A stretch of DNA of 64,000 nt, from the NCBI GenBank assembly GCA_050250955.1, contig JBFWNR010000002.1, positions 124,001 to 188,000 of the forward strand, given 5' to 3'. Of this stretch, positions 16,994 through 25,680 are shown piece after piece. This stretch comes from CAWAYR01 sp050250955 (GTDB lineage Bacteria; Acidobacteriota; Vicinamibacteria; Vicinamibacterales; UBA2999). The position numbers and the translations under genes were made by a program. Position 1 is the first letter of the stretch, and each line of letters opens with the position of its first letter. Below the pieces are notes generated by a model that worked only from the letters and a program-made list of their open reading frames with translations, did no database searches and was not told the origin of the DNA.

Positions 16994-17521
16994 GTGGCTG
17001 CCAAGCGCGGACGCCCGCTGAAGTTCGGCCGGCCGACGCAGCTGCTGTCCGTCTCGCTGCCGGCCGACGTCGTCGCCTGGCTGCGCGCCCTCGACCCCGA
17101 TCCCGCCTGGGCCATCGTCTCGCTCTTCGAGAAGGCCACGCGCAGGCCCCACCAGCGCGGCCCGGCACGGGCCGCCGCCGAACTGGTGCGGATGCCCGGC
17201 AAGCGGGCCCTCATCCTGGTCAGGCCGGACGCCTTCGCCGGGGTGCGCGGCGTGTCGGTGGTGCCGCTGTCCGACGGCCGCGGCTTCCTGGCGCTCGACG
17301 CCGGCCACGGCATCGCCGACCTGGAAGTGGCCGTCGTCGACCGTCTCGACGCCACGACGCTGCCCGCCCAGCAGCGGGCGGCGCTGAGCGAGGTCCGGCA
17401 CCTGCTGCGCGACTGGCGCCAGCAGGGCCTGCAGTTCGTCTCGCGATCGATCCTGGTGGCGATCGAAGGGACAGTCGGCCAGCCGGCGCGGGCGCTCTCC
17501 GGCCTGGCGAGCGTCCGATGA
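16994..17521 (+). CDS. hypothetical protein with an AT-hook-like N-terminus
   Basis: The 175-residue protein is unlike anything I recognise. It begins VAAKRGRPLKFGRPTQ. The RGRP core flanked by basic residues resembles an AT-hook DNA-binding element, and the next segment (LLSVSLPADVVAWLRALD) resembles the strand-helix start of ribbon-helix-helix proteins. The rest has no identifiable domain. GTG at 16994 is preferred because the basic N-terminus begins there. It overlaps the next gene's ATG by 4 nt (ATGA), so it is co-translated with a membrane protein. It could be a DNA-binding regulator of that unit, but this is a guess. Confidence 0.6.
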   Translation: MAAKRGRPLKFGRPTQLLSVSLPADVVAWLRALDPDPAWAIVSLFEKATRRPHQRGPARAAAELVRMPGKRALILVRPDAFAGVRGVSVVPLSDGRGFLALDAGHGIADLEVAVVDRLDATTLPAQQRAALSEVRHLLRDWRQQGLQFVSRSILVAIEGTVGQPARALSGLASVR

Positions 17522-19581
17522 GCAGCCGGCGCCGGCACCTGTGGCTCGTCGCCGTGGTGGTCGCGGCCTACCTGAGCACCTTGGGGGCGATCGGCGGCGT
17601 GTCGGCCACCGTACTGGGCCTCGTGGTGCAGTCGCTGGTGATGCTGCCGGGGATCACCGCGGTGGCCCGGCTGGCCGAGCCGGGGCAACGGTGGTTGGCG
17701 ACCGCGGCCTTCGGTCCCGCCGTCGGGCTCGGGGCCTCCAGTCTCGCCCTCCTGGGCCTCTGGGCGGGCGGCGGACGCGGTGTCTGGGTCGTGCCGGCCG
17801 CCGCGGCGATCGCCATGATGGCGCTGCTGCCGGCCCGGCGCCTGCGCGGCCGATGGCGGCTCCCCGACCCGGCGCCGGGCGACCTGGCGATGCTGCTCGT
17901 CGCCCTCCTGCTGGTGCCCCTGCTGGTCGCCCGGCCGTTCTCGCTGGTCGGACTCGAGATCCCGGAAGGCCACGTCTACCGCGCCTACTTCACCGCCGAC
18001 TACGTCTGGCGGCGCGCCGTGGTCGCCGAACTGGCCAAGGGCAGCTTCCTCCCCGCCAATCCCTACTACGTCGGTGACGTGCTCCACTACTACTGGCTCC
18101 CGCACCTGCTGAGCGCCGTGGAGTATCGCGCCTGGGGCCCGGCGGTGAGCCTCGACACGCTGCTGCTCACCCGGTCGGTGCTGGTCGACGCCGCCTTCGT
18201 GGCGGCGTTGTACGGCGTTGCCCGGCTGGCGGTCCCGGCCCCCTGGGCGGCGCTGGTCGGCGTGTTGTGCGGGTTCCTGGCCACCAGCGCCGAGGGCGTG
18301 GTCGGTCTGTGGGTCCACTGGGCGCAAGGCGCGCCACTGAGCCTGGTCCGCTATCTCAACATCGACGCAGTGAGCCGCTGGATCTTCGGCGGCATGCCCA
18401 TCGACGGGCTGCAACGCGTCTTGTGGTACCAGCCCCACCATGCCACCGGCTATGTGCTCGGCATGCTGGGCCTGCTGGCGGTGGCCAGGCGCACGCGCGA
18501 CCGCGACCCGGCGGTGTTCGCGGTCGCCGGGTCGCTGCTCGCCGCCAGCACGCTCATCAGCTCGTTCGCCGGCGTCATGTTCACGGTCGCGGCGGCGACC
18601 TTCGAAGCCGGGCGGACGATCGCGCGCCGCCTCTGGGGGCCGGCGATCTTCAACGCCGCCTACGCCGCGCTGCCGCTCGCGGTCGGGGCCGCGGTGGTCA
18701 CCCTGCTCGAGTACGTCGACCATCCCGCCGGCACCAATCTGTCGGTGATCCGGTTGGGCGTCAACCCGCTCGCCCTCGTCCACTTCTGGCAGGTCACCGC
18801 GATGAGCGCCGGGCCGATCCTGCTGCTCGGCCTCGCCGGTCTGGTGGCGGCGGTGCGGCACCGCCGGTCGGACGTGTGGCCGTTTGCGGCGGCGATTGTC
18901 ACCGGGGCGTGGTTCTACGTGTATGTGGACGTTCGCGACCACCAGGACGTCTACGTCGGCTGGCGCGTGGGCCACCTGGTGTTCATGGCGCTGATTCCCT
19001 GTGTCGGGGTCGCCGCGGCCGCGGTCGCGGCCCTGCCGACACGGCTGGGCCGGTCACTCGGACTCACCGCCGCCGCCGTCGCCGTGGCCGTTGCCCTGCC
19101 GACGGTCGCCATCGACTTCTACAACACGCAGGACATCGTCCAGCGTGAGATGGGCCCCGGCTTCCGCTGGGTGCAGATTCTGTCGCCGGCGGAGTGGGAC
19201 GGCCTGATGTGGCTGCGCGATCACACACCCGCCGAGGCCGTCGTGCAGGTCGACGCCTATGCGCGCGACGCCGACACCTGGGCCTACATCCCCGCCTTCG
19301 CCGAGCGGCGCATGGGCGTCGGCCTGCCGATTTCGATGGTGCCGCTGCTCAAGTACCAGGAAGGGTCCCGGGTCGTGCAGTGGATGTACGACGTCGACGA
19401 CGCGACATCGACGTTCAGCACCGCCGCCCGCGTCGGCATCGACTACATCGTCGTCGGCGACCCGGAGCGGCGCGCCCACCCAGGCGTCGAGGCCCGTTTC
19501 GCCCGCCAGCCCGACCTGCTGCCCCTGGTCTTCCACAACGACGCCCTGTCCATTTACCAGGTGCATCGCCGACGGCACTGA
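17518..19581 (+). CDS. polytopic membrane protein, GT-C/DUF2298-like
   Basis: The 687-residue protein has about 13 hydrophobic segments and a soluble C-terminal region of about 150 residues. The first large loop contains RAYFTADYVWRRAV and NPYYVGDVLHYYWLP, similar in style to GT-C enzymes and DUF2298 membrane proteins that recognise lipid-linked substrates. The C-terminal section (WLRDHTPAEAVVQVDAYARD) resembles extracytoplasmic tails of such proteins. The ATG overlaps the upstream stop (ATGA). It presumably acts in envelope glycan assembly; the activity is not demonstrated by motif. Confidence 0.68.
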   Translation: MSSRRRHLWLVAVVVAAYLSTLGAIGGVSATVLGLVVQSLVMLPGITAVARLAEPGQRWLATAAFGPAVGLGASSLALLGLWAGGGRGVWVVPAAAAIAMMALLPARRLRGRWRLPDPAPGDLAMLLVALLLVPLLVARPFSLVGLEIPEGHVYRAYFTADYVWRRAVVAELAKGSFLPANPYYVGDVLHYYWLPHLLSAVEYRAWGPAVSLDTLLLTRSVLVDAAFVAALYGVARLAVPAPWAALVGVLCGFLATSAEGVVGLWVHWAQGAPLSLVRYLNIDAVSRWIFGGMPIDGLQRVLWYQPHHATGYVLGMLGLLAVARRTRDRDPAVFAVAGSLLAASTLISSFAGVMFTVAAATFEAGRTIARRLWGPAIFNAAYAALPLAVGAAVVTLLEYVDHPAGTNLSVIRLGVNPLALVHFWQVTAMSAGPILLLGLAGLVAAVRHRRSDVWPFAAAIVTGAWFYVYVDVRDHQDVYVGWRVGHLVFMALIPCVGVAAAAVAALPTRLGRSLGLTAAAVAVAVALPTVAIDFYNTQDIVQREMGPGFRWVQILSPAEWDGLMWLRDHTPAEAVVQVDAYARDADTWAYIPAFAERRMGVGLPISMVPLLKYQEGSRVVQWMYDVDDATSTFSTAARVGIDYIVVGDPERRAHPGVEARFARQPDLLPLVFHNDALSIYQVHRRRH

Positions 19582-19591
19582 GGGCCCGCCG

Positions 19592-20347
19592 CTACTTCCG
19601 GCAGAACGCCATCAGGTGCCAGCCCAGCCGGCGCACCAGCGGCCGCGGCACGGCGTTGAAGGTGCCGACGAACAGAGTGTTGAATGCCGCGCCCTTCCAG
19701 CCGCCGTGCAGGCGCGACTTGACCGGAAAACGTTCCGGGACGATTCGGGTCTCGGCGAATGGAGCCAGCAGCGCCCGGAACTCGCCGATCGTGTACTTGC
19801 GGAGCACCGGCGCGTCCTCGTGCTCGAGGGCGACCTGCATCACCTTGGACAGGCCGTTCAGCCACGACCGGCGGTTGTAGACCATGAAGATGGCGCGCCC
19901 GCCCGGCACCAGCACGCGATGGGCTTCGGCGACGATGCGGTCGGGGCGCACGGCGTACTGCAGCACGCCGTGGGCGTAGACCACGTCGAACGACGCGGCG
20001 GCGAACGGCAGCGCTTCGCCATCGGCGACGCGGAGGTCGCCGGCCAGGCCGAGGCCGGCGAGGTTCTTCGTCGCCAGATCGATCGCTGTCTGCGACAGAT
20101 CGATGCCGGTGACCCGGGCGCCGCCGCGGGCGAACCGCGCCAGGTCGGTGCCGATCCCGCACCCGATCTCCAGGAGCCGTTGCCCGGCGAAGCCGCCGAA
20201 GTCGACCAGCTCGGGCAGGTAGCGGAGCTTGTCGAAGCGGTAGTCGTCGAGATCGGCGAAGAACTCGCGGCTGCCCACCGGGTGCGCGGTCATCTCCAGA
20301 TCGTGGATGCGGGTGTTCCAGTAGCGGCGGACCTCGTCGGTGGTCAC
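19592..20347 (-). CDS. class I SAM-dependent methyltransferase
   Basis: The 251-residue protein has motif I LLEIGCGIGTD, GARVTGIDLS (motif II acidic residue) and LPFAAASFDVVYAHGVLQYA. VLVPGGRAIFMVYN follows, as in the Methyltransf_11 family. The GTG at 20347 is only 8 nt from a minus-strand TACGAT box, so it may be leaderless. It is divergent from the GlpD-like gene with a 26-nt gap, and convergent with the GT-C-like gene (10 nt). The substrate is unknown; glycan or lipid methylation fits the context. Confidence 0.85.
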   Translation of the reverse strand: MTTDEVRRYWNTRIHDLEMTAHPVGSREFFADLDDYRFDKLRYLPELVDFGGFAGQRLLEIGCGIGTDLARFARGGARVTGIDLSQTAIDLATKNLAGLGLAGDLRVADGEALPFAAASFDVVYAHGVLQYAVRPDRIVAEAHRVLVPGGRAIFMVYNRRSWLNGLSKVMQVALEHEDAPVLRKYTIGEFRALLAPFAETRIVPERFPVKSRLHGGWKGAAFNTLFVGTFNAVPRPLVRRLGWHLMAFCRK

Positions 20348-20355
20348 GGCCCGCT

Positions 20356-20365
20356 ATCGTACAAT
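20356..20365. promoter_or_regulatory. overlapping divergent -10 boxes sharing two base pairs
   Basis: On the plus strand TACAAT (20360-20365) precedes ATG 20374 by 8 nt. On the minus strand TACGAT (20361-20356) precedes GTG 20347 by 8 nt. The boxes overlap at 20360-20361. Both genes would be leaderless and could not easily be initiated at the same moment. No good -35 is seen for either. Confidence 0.55.
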
Positions 20366-20373
20366 GCCCGCGG

Positions 20374-22002
20374 ATGCAGCGCGACCTCGGCCGGCTGGCC
20401 GGCGACCCGTTCGACGTGGTCGTCATCGGCGCCGGCATCTACGGGGCGCTGGCGGCCTGGGACGCCGCGGCGCGCGGCCTGCACGTCGCCCTGATCGATC
20501 GCGGCGACTTCGGCAGCGGGACGTCCTTCAACAGCCTCAAGACCCTGCACGGCGGCCTGCGCTCGCTGCAGAGCCTCAGCCTGCGCCAGATGCGGCTGTT
20601 CATCCGCGAACGGCGGGCGCTGGCCCGGATGGCGCCGCACCTGGTGCAGCCCCTGCCCTTCTGCGTGCCGACGAGCGGCTGGGCGACGCGCAGCCCCGCG
20701 GCGCTCCGCGTCGCCCTGGCGCTCACCGACCTGGTCGGCCTCGATCGCAACGACGGCGTCGACGAGGCGCTGTGCCTGCCCGGCGGCCGGACCGTGTCGC
20801 GCGACGAATGCCTGCGGCTCAACCCGCTCATCGCCGCCGACGGCGTCCGCGGCGGCGCGGTGTGGGCGGACTATCAGATGCGCCAGGCCGAGCGGGTGAC
20901 GCTGGCGGCGGTGCGCTCGGCAGCGGCGGCGGGGGCGGCCGCGGCCAACTACGTCGAGGCGGTGGCGCTGGCGCGGACCGGAGGGACGATCGCGGCGGTG
21001 ACCGTCGAGGATCGCCTGGGCGGCCAGCGGTTCGATCTCCGCACCCGGGCCGTCCTCAACGCGGCCGGGCCGTGGGCGGGAGCGGTGCTCGGCCGCCTGG
21101 CCGCCAGCCCCACCCCGATCCCGGCGACCCGGCTGTCGCGGGCCATGAACCTGGTGGTCGACCGGGTCACCACGACGCACGCCTGCGGCGGCGTGGTCGA
21201 CGGCCGCTTCCTGTTCGTCGTGCCGTGGCGCGACGTGTCGATTCTCGGCACCAGCCACGACGTGCACGACGGCGACGCCGACGCCCCTCACGGCACCCGC
21301 CCGCACGTCGAGGCGCTGCTTGCCGACGCGGCGCGGGCGTTTCCGCGGGCCGGCGTCACCGCCGACCGGGTGCGCCTCGTGCACCGGGGGTTGCTGCCGA
21401 TGGTGTCGGGGTCCGCGGCCGGGGTGGCGCTGCTCAGGGAGAGCCAGGTGGTCGATCACGGCCCGGCCGGCTGCCCTGGCCTCTTCTCGATCTTCAGCGT
21501 CCGCTACACGACGGCGCGGCATACCGCCGTCGAGGCCGTGAATGCCGTCGCCGCTCACCTCGGCCGGGGCGGCGACGCCGGCCTCACGGCGGCGAGCCGC
21601 GTCGCCGGCGCCGCCTTCGCCTCGCTGCAGACCCTCTACGACGACGCCGAGGCGGCGCAGTCGGCCGGGCTGGATGCGCCGACGCGGCGGCGACTGGCCG
21701 CCACCTACGGCAGCGAGTGGCCGCTGGTGGCGGCGCTGGCCACCGACCAGCCGGCTCTCGCCCAGCCGCTGTCGGCCGCCTGCGGCGTGACCGGTGCCGA
21801 AGTGCTGTACGCCGTCCGCCACGAAGCCGCGGTGACCCTCGGCGACGTCATGCTGCGACGGACCGAGGCCGGCACCGCCGGCCGCCCCGACGCGGCGGCG
21901 ACGGCCGCCGCGGCCACGATCATGGCCGACGCCTTCGGCTGGCACGACGCCCGCGTGCGCGCGGAGCGGGACGCTCTGGAAGCCGTCTACCCCCCGAGGT
22001 AA
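20374..22002 (+). CDS. glpD: FAD-dependent glycerol-3-phosphate dehydrogenase-like oxidoreductase
   Basis: The 542-residue flavoprotein starts with the FAD-binding GAGIYG at 19-24. It contains the GlpD-type LIDRGDFGSGTSFNSLKTLHGGLR region, the VLNAAGPWA motif and a C-terminal helical domain (YAVRHEAAVTLGDVMLRRT) as in respiratory glycerol-3-phosphate dehydrogenases. It would oxidise glycerol-3-phosphate to dihydroxyacetone phosphate at the membrane face. The substrate pocket is diverged, so a related polyol phosphate is possible. The ATG is 8 nt from TACAAT. It is followed by the sigma-factor gene 40 nt later. Confidence 0.8.
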   Translation: MQRDLGRLAGDPFDVVVIGAGIYGALAAWDAAARGLHVALIDRGDFGSGTSFNSLKTLHGGLRSLQSLSLRQMRLFIRERRALARMAPHLVQPLPFCVPTSGWATRSPAALRVALALTDLVGLDRNDGVDEALCLPGGRTVSRDECLRLNPLIAADGVRGGAVWADYQMRQAERVTLAAVRSAAAAGAAAANYVEAVALARTGGTIAAVTVEDRLGGQRFDLRTRAVLNAAGPWAGAVLGRLAASPTPIPATRLSRAMNLVVDRVTTTHACGGVVDGRFLFVVPWRDVSILGTSHDVHDGDADAPHGTRPHVEALLADAARAFPRAGVTADRVRLVHRGLLPMVSGSAAGVALLRESQVVDHGPAGCPGLFSIFSVRYTTARHTAVEAVNAVAAHLGRGGDAGLTAASRVAGAAFASLQTLYDDAEAAQSAGLDAPTRRRLAATYGSEWPLVAALATDQPALAQPLSAACGVTGAEVLYAVRHEAAVTLGDVMLRRTEAGTAGRPDAAATAAAATIMADAFGWHDARVRAERDALEAVYPPR

Positions 22003-22042
22003 CTATTTCCCGGCGACCACCGTCTGGTCTGCAGAGCGGCAG

Positions 22043-22537
22043 ATGGACGACCTCGAGGCCCTGTACCGTCGGCACCACCATGAGGTGCGGCGCTTCGCGC
22101 TCTTCCTCACCGGCGACCCGGCGCGGGCCGACGACCTGGCCAGCGAGACCTTCGTCCGCGCCTGGATGGCCCGCGACCGCATCGCCACGGCGAGCGTGCG
22201 GGGGTATCTCATGGCCATCGCCCGCAACCTGCACCGCGACGAGTGGCGCCGCACGGCGCGCCTGCGCGACCTCGACGAGGCGCTGCCCGATGCCGGCCCG
22301 GCCGTGGACGAACGGGCCGGGAACGCCCTGCGGCTGGCGGGCGTGCGCCGCCAGCTCGCCCGGGTCGCACCGGGCGATCGCCGCGCCCTGCTGCTGCACG
22401 CCGTGCGCGGGTGGTCCTACGGCGAGATCGCCGGCCACCTCGGCATCACACTCGCGGCCGTCAAGTCGCGGATCTTCCGCGCCCGCGCCGCCCTGACCCG
22501 CCCCCCGACGCCGTCCCGCACCGGAGAGCCCACATGA
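22043..22537 (+). CDS. ECF-type RNA polymerase sigma factor
   Basis: The 164-residue protein shows sigma region 2 (YRRHHHEVRRFALFLTGD...ASETFVRAW) and region 4 (RALLLHAVRGWSYGEIAGHLG, then AAVKSRIFRARAAL). It has the helix-turn-helix for -35 recognition. Length and layout are those of SigW/RpoE-like ECF factors. The downstream anti-sigma gene overlaps by 4 nt (ATGA), the usual control arrangement. The target regulon cannot be inferred from this window. Confidence 0.9.
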   Translation: MDDLEALYRRHHHEVRRFALFLTGDPARADDLASETFVRAWMARDRIATASVRGYLMAIARNLHRDEWRRTARLRDLDEALPDAGPAVDERAGNALRLAGVRRQLARVAPGDRRALLLHAVRGWSYGEIAGHLGITLAAVKSRIFRARAALTRPPTPSRTGEPT

Positions 22538-22965
22538 CCGTCACCCGCGACGTGGTCTACGATCTGCTGCCGGCCTACTTCGCCGGCGACGCCAGCGCCG
22601 ACTCCCGGGCCCTGGTCGAGTCGTTCCTCGCCACCGACCCGGAGTTTGCCGCGATGGCCGCCCGCTTCGAGCGGCTGCTCCGCCGCGGCGGCTCGGCCCC
22701 GCCCGACGAGCGGACCGAGGCGCGCACGCTGGATCGGGCCCGGACGGCGGCGCGGCGGCGCGGGGAGTTCCGCGGACTGACGATCGCCTATGCACTGGCG
22801 GCGATCGCGCTCGTCGCCGTCGGCCTGGCCGGCTATGCCTCCGACCGCGCGTTCGTCATCGCCGCGGCCTTCGCCGCGACCGCCGCCCTCTGCGGCGCCG
22901 GGTGGCTGCTGGCCGATCGCAGGCCCGGGTGGGCGGAGACCCTGGGCCGTTTCAGCGGCACGTAG
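22534..22965 (+). CDS. putative membrane anti-sigma factor
   Basis: The 143-residue protein has an N-terminal helical region (VVYDLLPAYFAGDASADS), similar in layout to anti-sigma domains. Two to three hydrophobic segments follow (about 85-130). Translation is coupled to the ECF sigma gene by ATGA. The zinc-binding His-x3-Cys-x2-Cys of ZAS-type anti-sigma factors is absent; in fact the cytoplasmic part has no cysteine. The assignment rests on position, size and topology, and the two-segment membrane anchor differs from the usual single helix. Confidence 0.65.
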   Translation: MTVTRDVVYDLLPAYFAGDASADSRALVESFLATDPEFAAMAARFERLLRRGGSAPPDERTEARTLDRARTAARRRGEFRGLTIAYALAAIALVAVGLAGYASDRAFVIAAAFAATAALCGAGWLLADRRPGWAETLGRFSGT

Positions 22966-22986
22966 CCGCCCGGGCGGCCCGGTCCG

Positions 22987-24873
22987 TCAGCGCAGGTGGG
23001 CGTCGGCCCAGCGTTCGAAGACCATCAGCGGGAACAGCGTGTGGGCGTGGTTCTCGCGGCCGGCGACGTGGGCGTCGACGAGCCGGGTCACCTCGGCCGG
23101 CTCGAACAGGCCGCGCCGGGCGATGCGCGCCGGCGCCAGCAGGTCGCGCATCAGCGGCGCCAGCTCGTGCCGCAGCCAGTTCTTCATCGGGATGCTGAAG
23201 CCTTCCTTGCGGCGGTGCAGGATGCGCGCCGGGACCACGCCGCGCATCGCTTCCTTCAGCACGTACTTGCGGACGCCATCGCGGATCTTGAGCGTGCCCG
23301 GCATCGACAACGCCAGCTCCATCACGTCGACGTCGAGGAACGGCGCCCGCGTCTCGAGCGAGGTCGCCATGCTCATCCGATCGACCTTCACCAGGATGTC
23401 GTCGGCCAGGTAGATCTGCAGGTCGGTGCAGAGCTGCCGGTTGAGCAGGTCGTCGCCGCCGCCGCGCGCCAGCACGTCGCGGACCGGTGCGTAGACGTCG
23501 CTGCCGGCCAGCGCCGCCGCCAGCCCCGGCGCGTAGAGCCGACGCTTGGCGCGCGGCCCCAGGTAGACCATCCAGCGGTAGTGGCCCAGGTCCGCCGGCG
23601 CGGTCGCGACCCCGCCGATGAACCGCTTGAACGAGTTCACCAGACCCTTCTTGCGCCCGGTCGGCGGCAGCGCCGCGCCGACCGCGGCCAGGGCCGGCAC
23701 CAGCGGCGCGCCCACCGCCTGGAAACGCGAGGCGATCTGCTGGGCCTGGTAGGCATCGTAGCCGCCGAACAGCTCGTCGCCGCCGTCGCCGGACAGTGCG
23801 ACGGTGACGCGCTCGCGCGCCACCTGCGACACCAGGTAGGTCGGGAACAGCGAGACATCGGCGAACGGCGCGTCGAGGTGCGGAATCAGCCGGTCGAAGA
23901 GCGCCGCCAGATCGGGCGTCACCAGCCGCTCGGTATGCTCGGTCCCGAACAGCGTCGCGACCTCCCGGGCGTAGGGCGTCTCGTTGTACGAGCCGTCATC
24001 GAACCCCATCGTGAAGGTCTTCACGGGCTGACTGGTGACCTGGCTCATCAGCGCGACGATGCTGCTCGAGTCGATGCCGCCGGACAGGAACGCGCCGAGC
24101 GGCACCTCTGACATGAGCTGGCTGGTCACGGCCCGCGTCAGCGCCTCGCGCAACGCCGCCGCCGCGTCGGCATCGGACCACGGCCGGACCGCCACGGTCG
24201 ACGGATCCCAGTAGCGCGTCACCGTGACGGCGTCGTCGCGGTAGCGGAGCGACGCCCCCGCCGGCAGCGACTGCACCCCGTGGAGCATCGTCCGCGGCGT
24301 CAGCACGTACTCGTAGGTGAGGAACTGGTCGAGCGCCTCGACGTCCAGCGACCGGCCGACGTCCGGCGCGGTCAGCAGCGCCTTGACCTCCGAGGCCAGC
24401 AGCAGCCCGCGCGAGGTCAGGGCCCAGTAGAGCGGCTTCTCGCCGGCACGGTCGCGGGCCGCGAACAGGGTCCGCGTCCGGTTGTCCCAGATGGCGAACG
24501 CGACCATCCCGCGCAGCCGGGTCGGCAGCGCGGCGCCCCACTCCTCGTAGCCGTGGACCAGGACCTCGATGTCCGAGGCCAGGCTGCGGAAGCGGTGGCC
24601 GCGGGCGACGAGGTCGGCCTGCAGTTCCTTGAAGTTGTAGATCTCGCCGTTGGCGACGACGTGCATCGTGCCGTCTTCGTTGGCGATCGGCTGCTGGCCG
24701 GTGGCGACGTCGACGATCGCCAGCCGGCGCATGCCGAGGGCGACCCCGGGCAGGTGCACCGCCCCCTGGCCGTCGGGGCCACGGTGCGTGAGGGCGGCGA
24801 CCATGCCGGCCAGATCGGCGGCGGCGACCGGCGCCTGCAGGTCTCGGTTGACGATTCCGGCGATGCCACACAT
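22987..24873 (-). CDS. asnB: glutamine-hydrolysing asparagine synthase family protein
   Basis: The 628-residue enzyme has the N-terminal nucleophile Cys2 (MCGIAG) for glutaminase activity, RGPDG at 31-35 and NGEIYN at 75-80. The synthetase PP-loop SGGIDSS lies at 264-270, followed by SGDGGDELFGGY. It transfers amide nitrogen to an acyl-adenylate, classically aspartate. In polysaccharide clusters related proteins amidate sugar acids or act in exosortase-linked capsules, so the true substrate could be a glycan. A heptamer repeat array fills the space upstream of the ATG (24873) where a ribosome-binding site would be; none is visible. Confidence 0.9.
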   Translation of the reverse strand: MCGIAGIVNRDLQAPVAAADLAGMVAALTHRGPDGQGAVHLPGVALGMRRLAIVDVATGQQPIANEDGTMHVVANGEIYNFKELQADLVARGHRFRSLASDIEVLVHGYEEWGAALPTRLRGMVAFAIWDNRTRTLFAARDRAGEKPLYWALTSRGLLLASEVKALLTAPDVGRSLDVEALDQFLTYEYVLTPRTMLHGVQSLPAGASLRYRDDAVTVTRYWDPSTVAVRPWSDADAAAALREALTRAVTSQLMSEVPLGAFLSGGIDSSSIVALMSQVTSQPVKTFTMGFDDGSYNETPYAREVATLFGTEHTERLVTPDLAALFDRLIPHLDAPFADVSLFPTYLVSQVARERVTVALSGDGGDELFGGYDAYQAQQIASRFQAVGAPLVPALAAVGAALPPTGRKKGLVNSFKRFIGGVATAPADLGHYRWMVYLGPRAKRRLYAPGLAAALAGSDVYAPVRDVLARGGGDDLLNRQLCTDLQIYLADDILVKVDRMSMATSLETRAPFLDVDVMELALSMPGTLKIRDGVRKYVLKEAMRGVVPARILHRRKEGFSIPMKNWLRHELAPLMRDLLAPARIARRGLFEPAEVTRLVDAHVAGRENHAHTLFPLMVFERWADAHLR

Positions 24874-24880
24874 GAGGGCA

Positions 24881-24915
24881 GGGACCAGGGATCAGGGACT
24901 GGGGACCGGGGACGG
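24881..24915. repeat. heptanucleotide tandem repeat, GGGACCA family (five copies)
   Basis: Five contiguous heptamers (GGGACCA, GGGATCA, GGGACTG, GGGACCG, GGGACGG) run from 24881 to 24915. The array contains the acyltransferase stop codon (24892-24894) and occupies -8 to -42 relative to the asnB start. Copy-number change would alter the acyltransferase C-terminus and the asnB leader together. Confidence 0.8.
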
Positions 24916-25680
24916 CGCGTCCGTGGTGCGCCGATCTCGAATCACCTTGGCCGGGGTGCCGACGGCGATCGCGTACTCCGGAATCGCACCGACCACGACC
25001 GCCCCGGCGCCGATGATGGCGTCACGGCCGACGTTCGAGCCGTCGGTGACGACGACATGGGCCCCGAGCCAGGCGCCGGCGCCGATGTCGATGCCGCGCG
25101 CCGTGCGCCCCTGCTGCAGCACCGGGACGTCGGTGCGGTCGTAGAGATGGTCGCCGCCGACCAGATAGGTGTAGGCCGCCATCAGCACGTCGGCGCCGAC
25201 GCGGACCGTGGCGGCCGAGAAGATCTCGCAGTTGAAGCCGAGGTTGGCGCGGTCCTCCAGCACGATGTCGCCGTTCTTGCAGCTGAGGATGGTGTTGCGG
25301 CCGACGAAGACGCCGTCGCCGATGACGATGCCGCGGTTGTCGGTGCCCTTGGCGTCCAGGCAGCACTGGTCGTCGATGACGACGCTGTCGCCGATGGCGA
25401 TCTTGTGCGGGTGGCGGAGCGTGACGTTGGCGCCGAAGACGACGTTGCGCCCGACGCGTCCGAGCACCAGCGGATACAGCCGGGCCCGCAGCAACAGGCC
25501 CAGCGCCCCCGGCACCCACGACGCGACCAGCGTCACCAGCTCGAAGACCACCAGTGGCCCCCATCCGGGCCGCCCGATGACCAGGTCGCGGTACTTGTCG
25601 GCCTTCGAGCGCCGCTCGTCGAACAGTTCCTGCTGGATGACGGTGATGCGGGGGTCGTGCGGACGGTCGGTCGCTGCCAT
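24892..25680 (-). CDS. left-handed beta-helix (hexapeptide) acyltransferase
   Basis: The 262-residue protein has a hydrophobic N-terminal segment (about 45-70), then many imperfect hexapeptide repeats (NVVFGANVTLRHPHKIAIGD, GVFVGRNTILSCKNGDIVL, AWLGAHVVVTDGSNVGRDA, IGAGAVVVGAIPEYAIAVG). This is the LbetaH trimer fold used by acetyl- and acyl-transferases. It would acetylate a glycan or glycolipid. Its last residues, PSPVPSP, are encoded by the GGGACCA heptamer repeat. The start is coupled to the GT2 stop (TGATG). Confidence 0.87.
   Translation of the reverse strand: MAATDRPHDPRITVIQQELFDERRSKADKYRDLVIGRPGWGPLVVFELVTLVASWVPGALGLLLRARLYPLVLGRVGRNVVFGANVTLRHPHKIAIGDSVVIDDQCCLDAKGTDNRGIVIGDGVFVGRNTILSCKNGDIVLEDRANLGFNCEIFSAATVRVGADVLMAAYTYLVGGDHLYDRTDVPVLQQGRTARGIDIGAGAWLGAHVVVTDGSNVGRDAIIGAGAVVVGAIPEYAIAVGTPAKVIRDRRTTDAPSPVPSP

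Noticed and set aside
15413..17401. Minus-strand open frame of about 660 codons opposite the radical SAM gene
   Set aside because: It overlaps a strongly supported enzyme on the other strand and shows no recognisable domain or signal.
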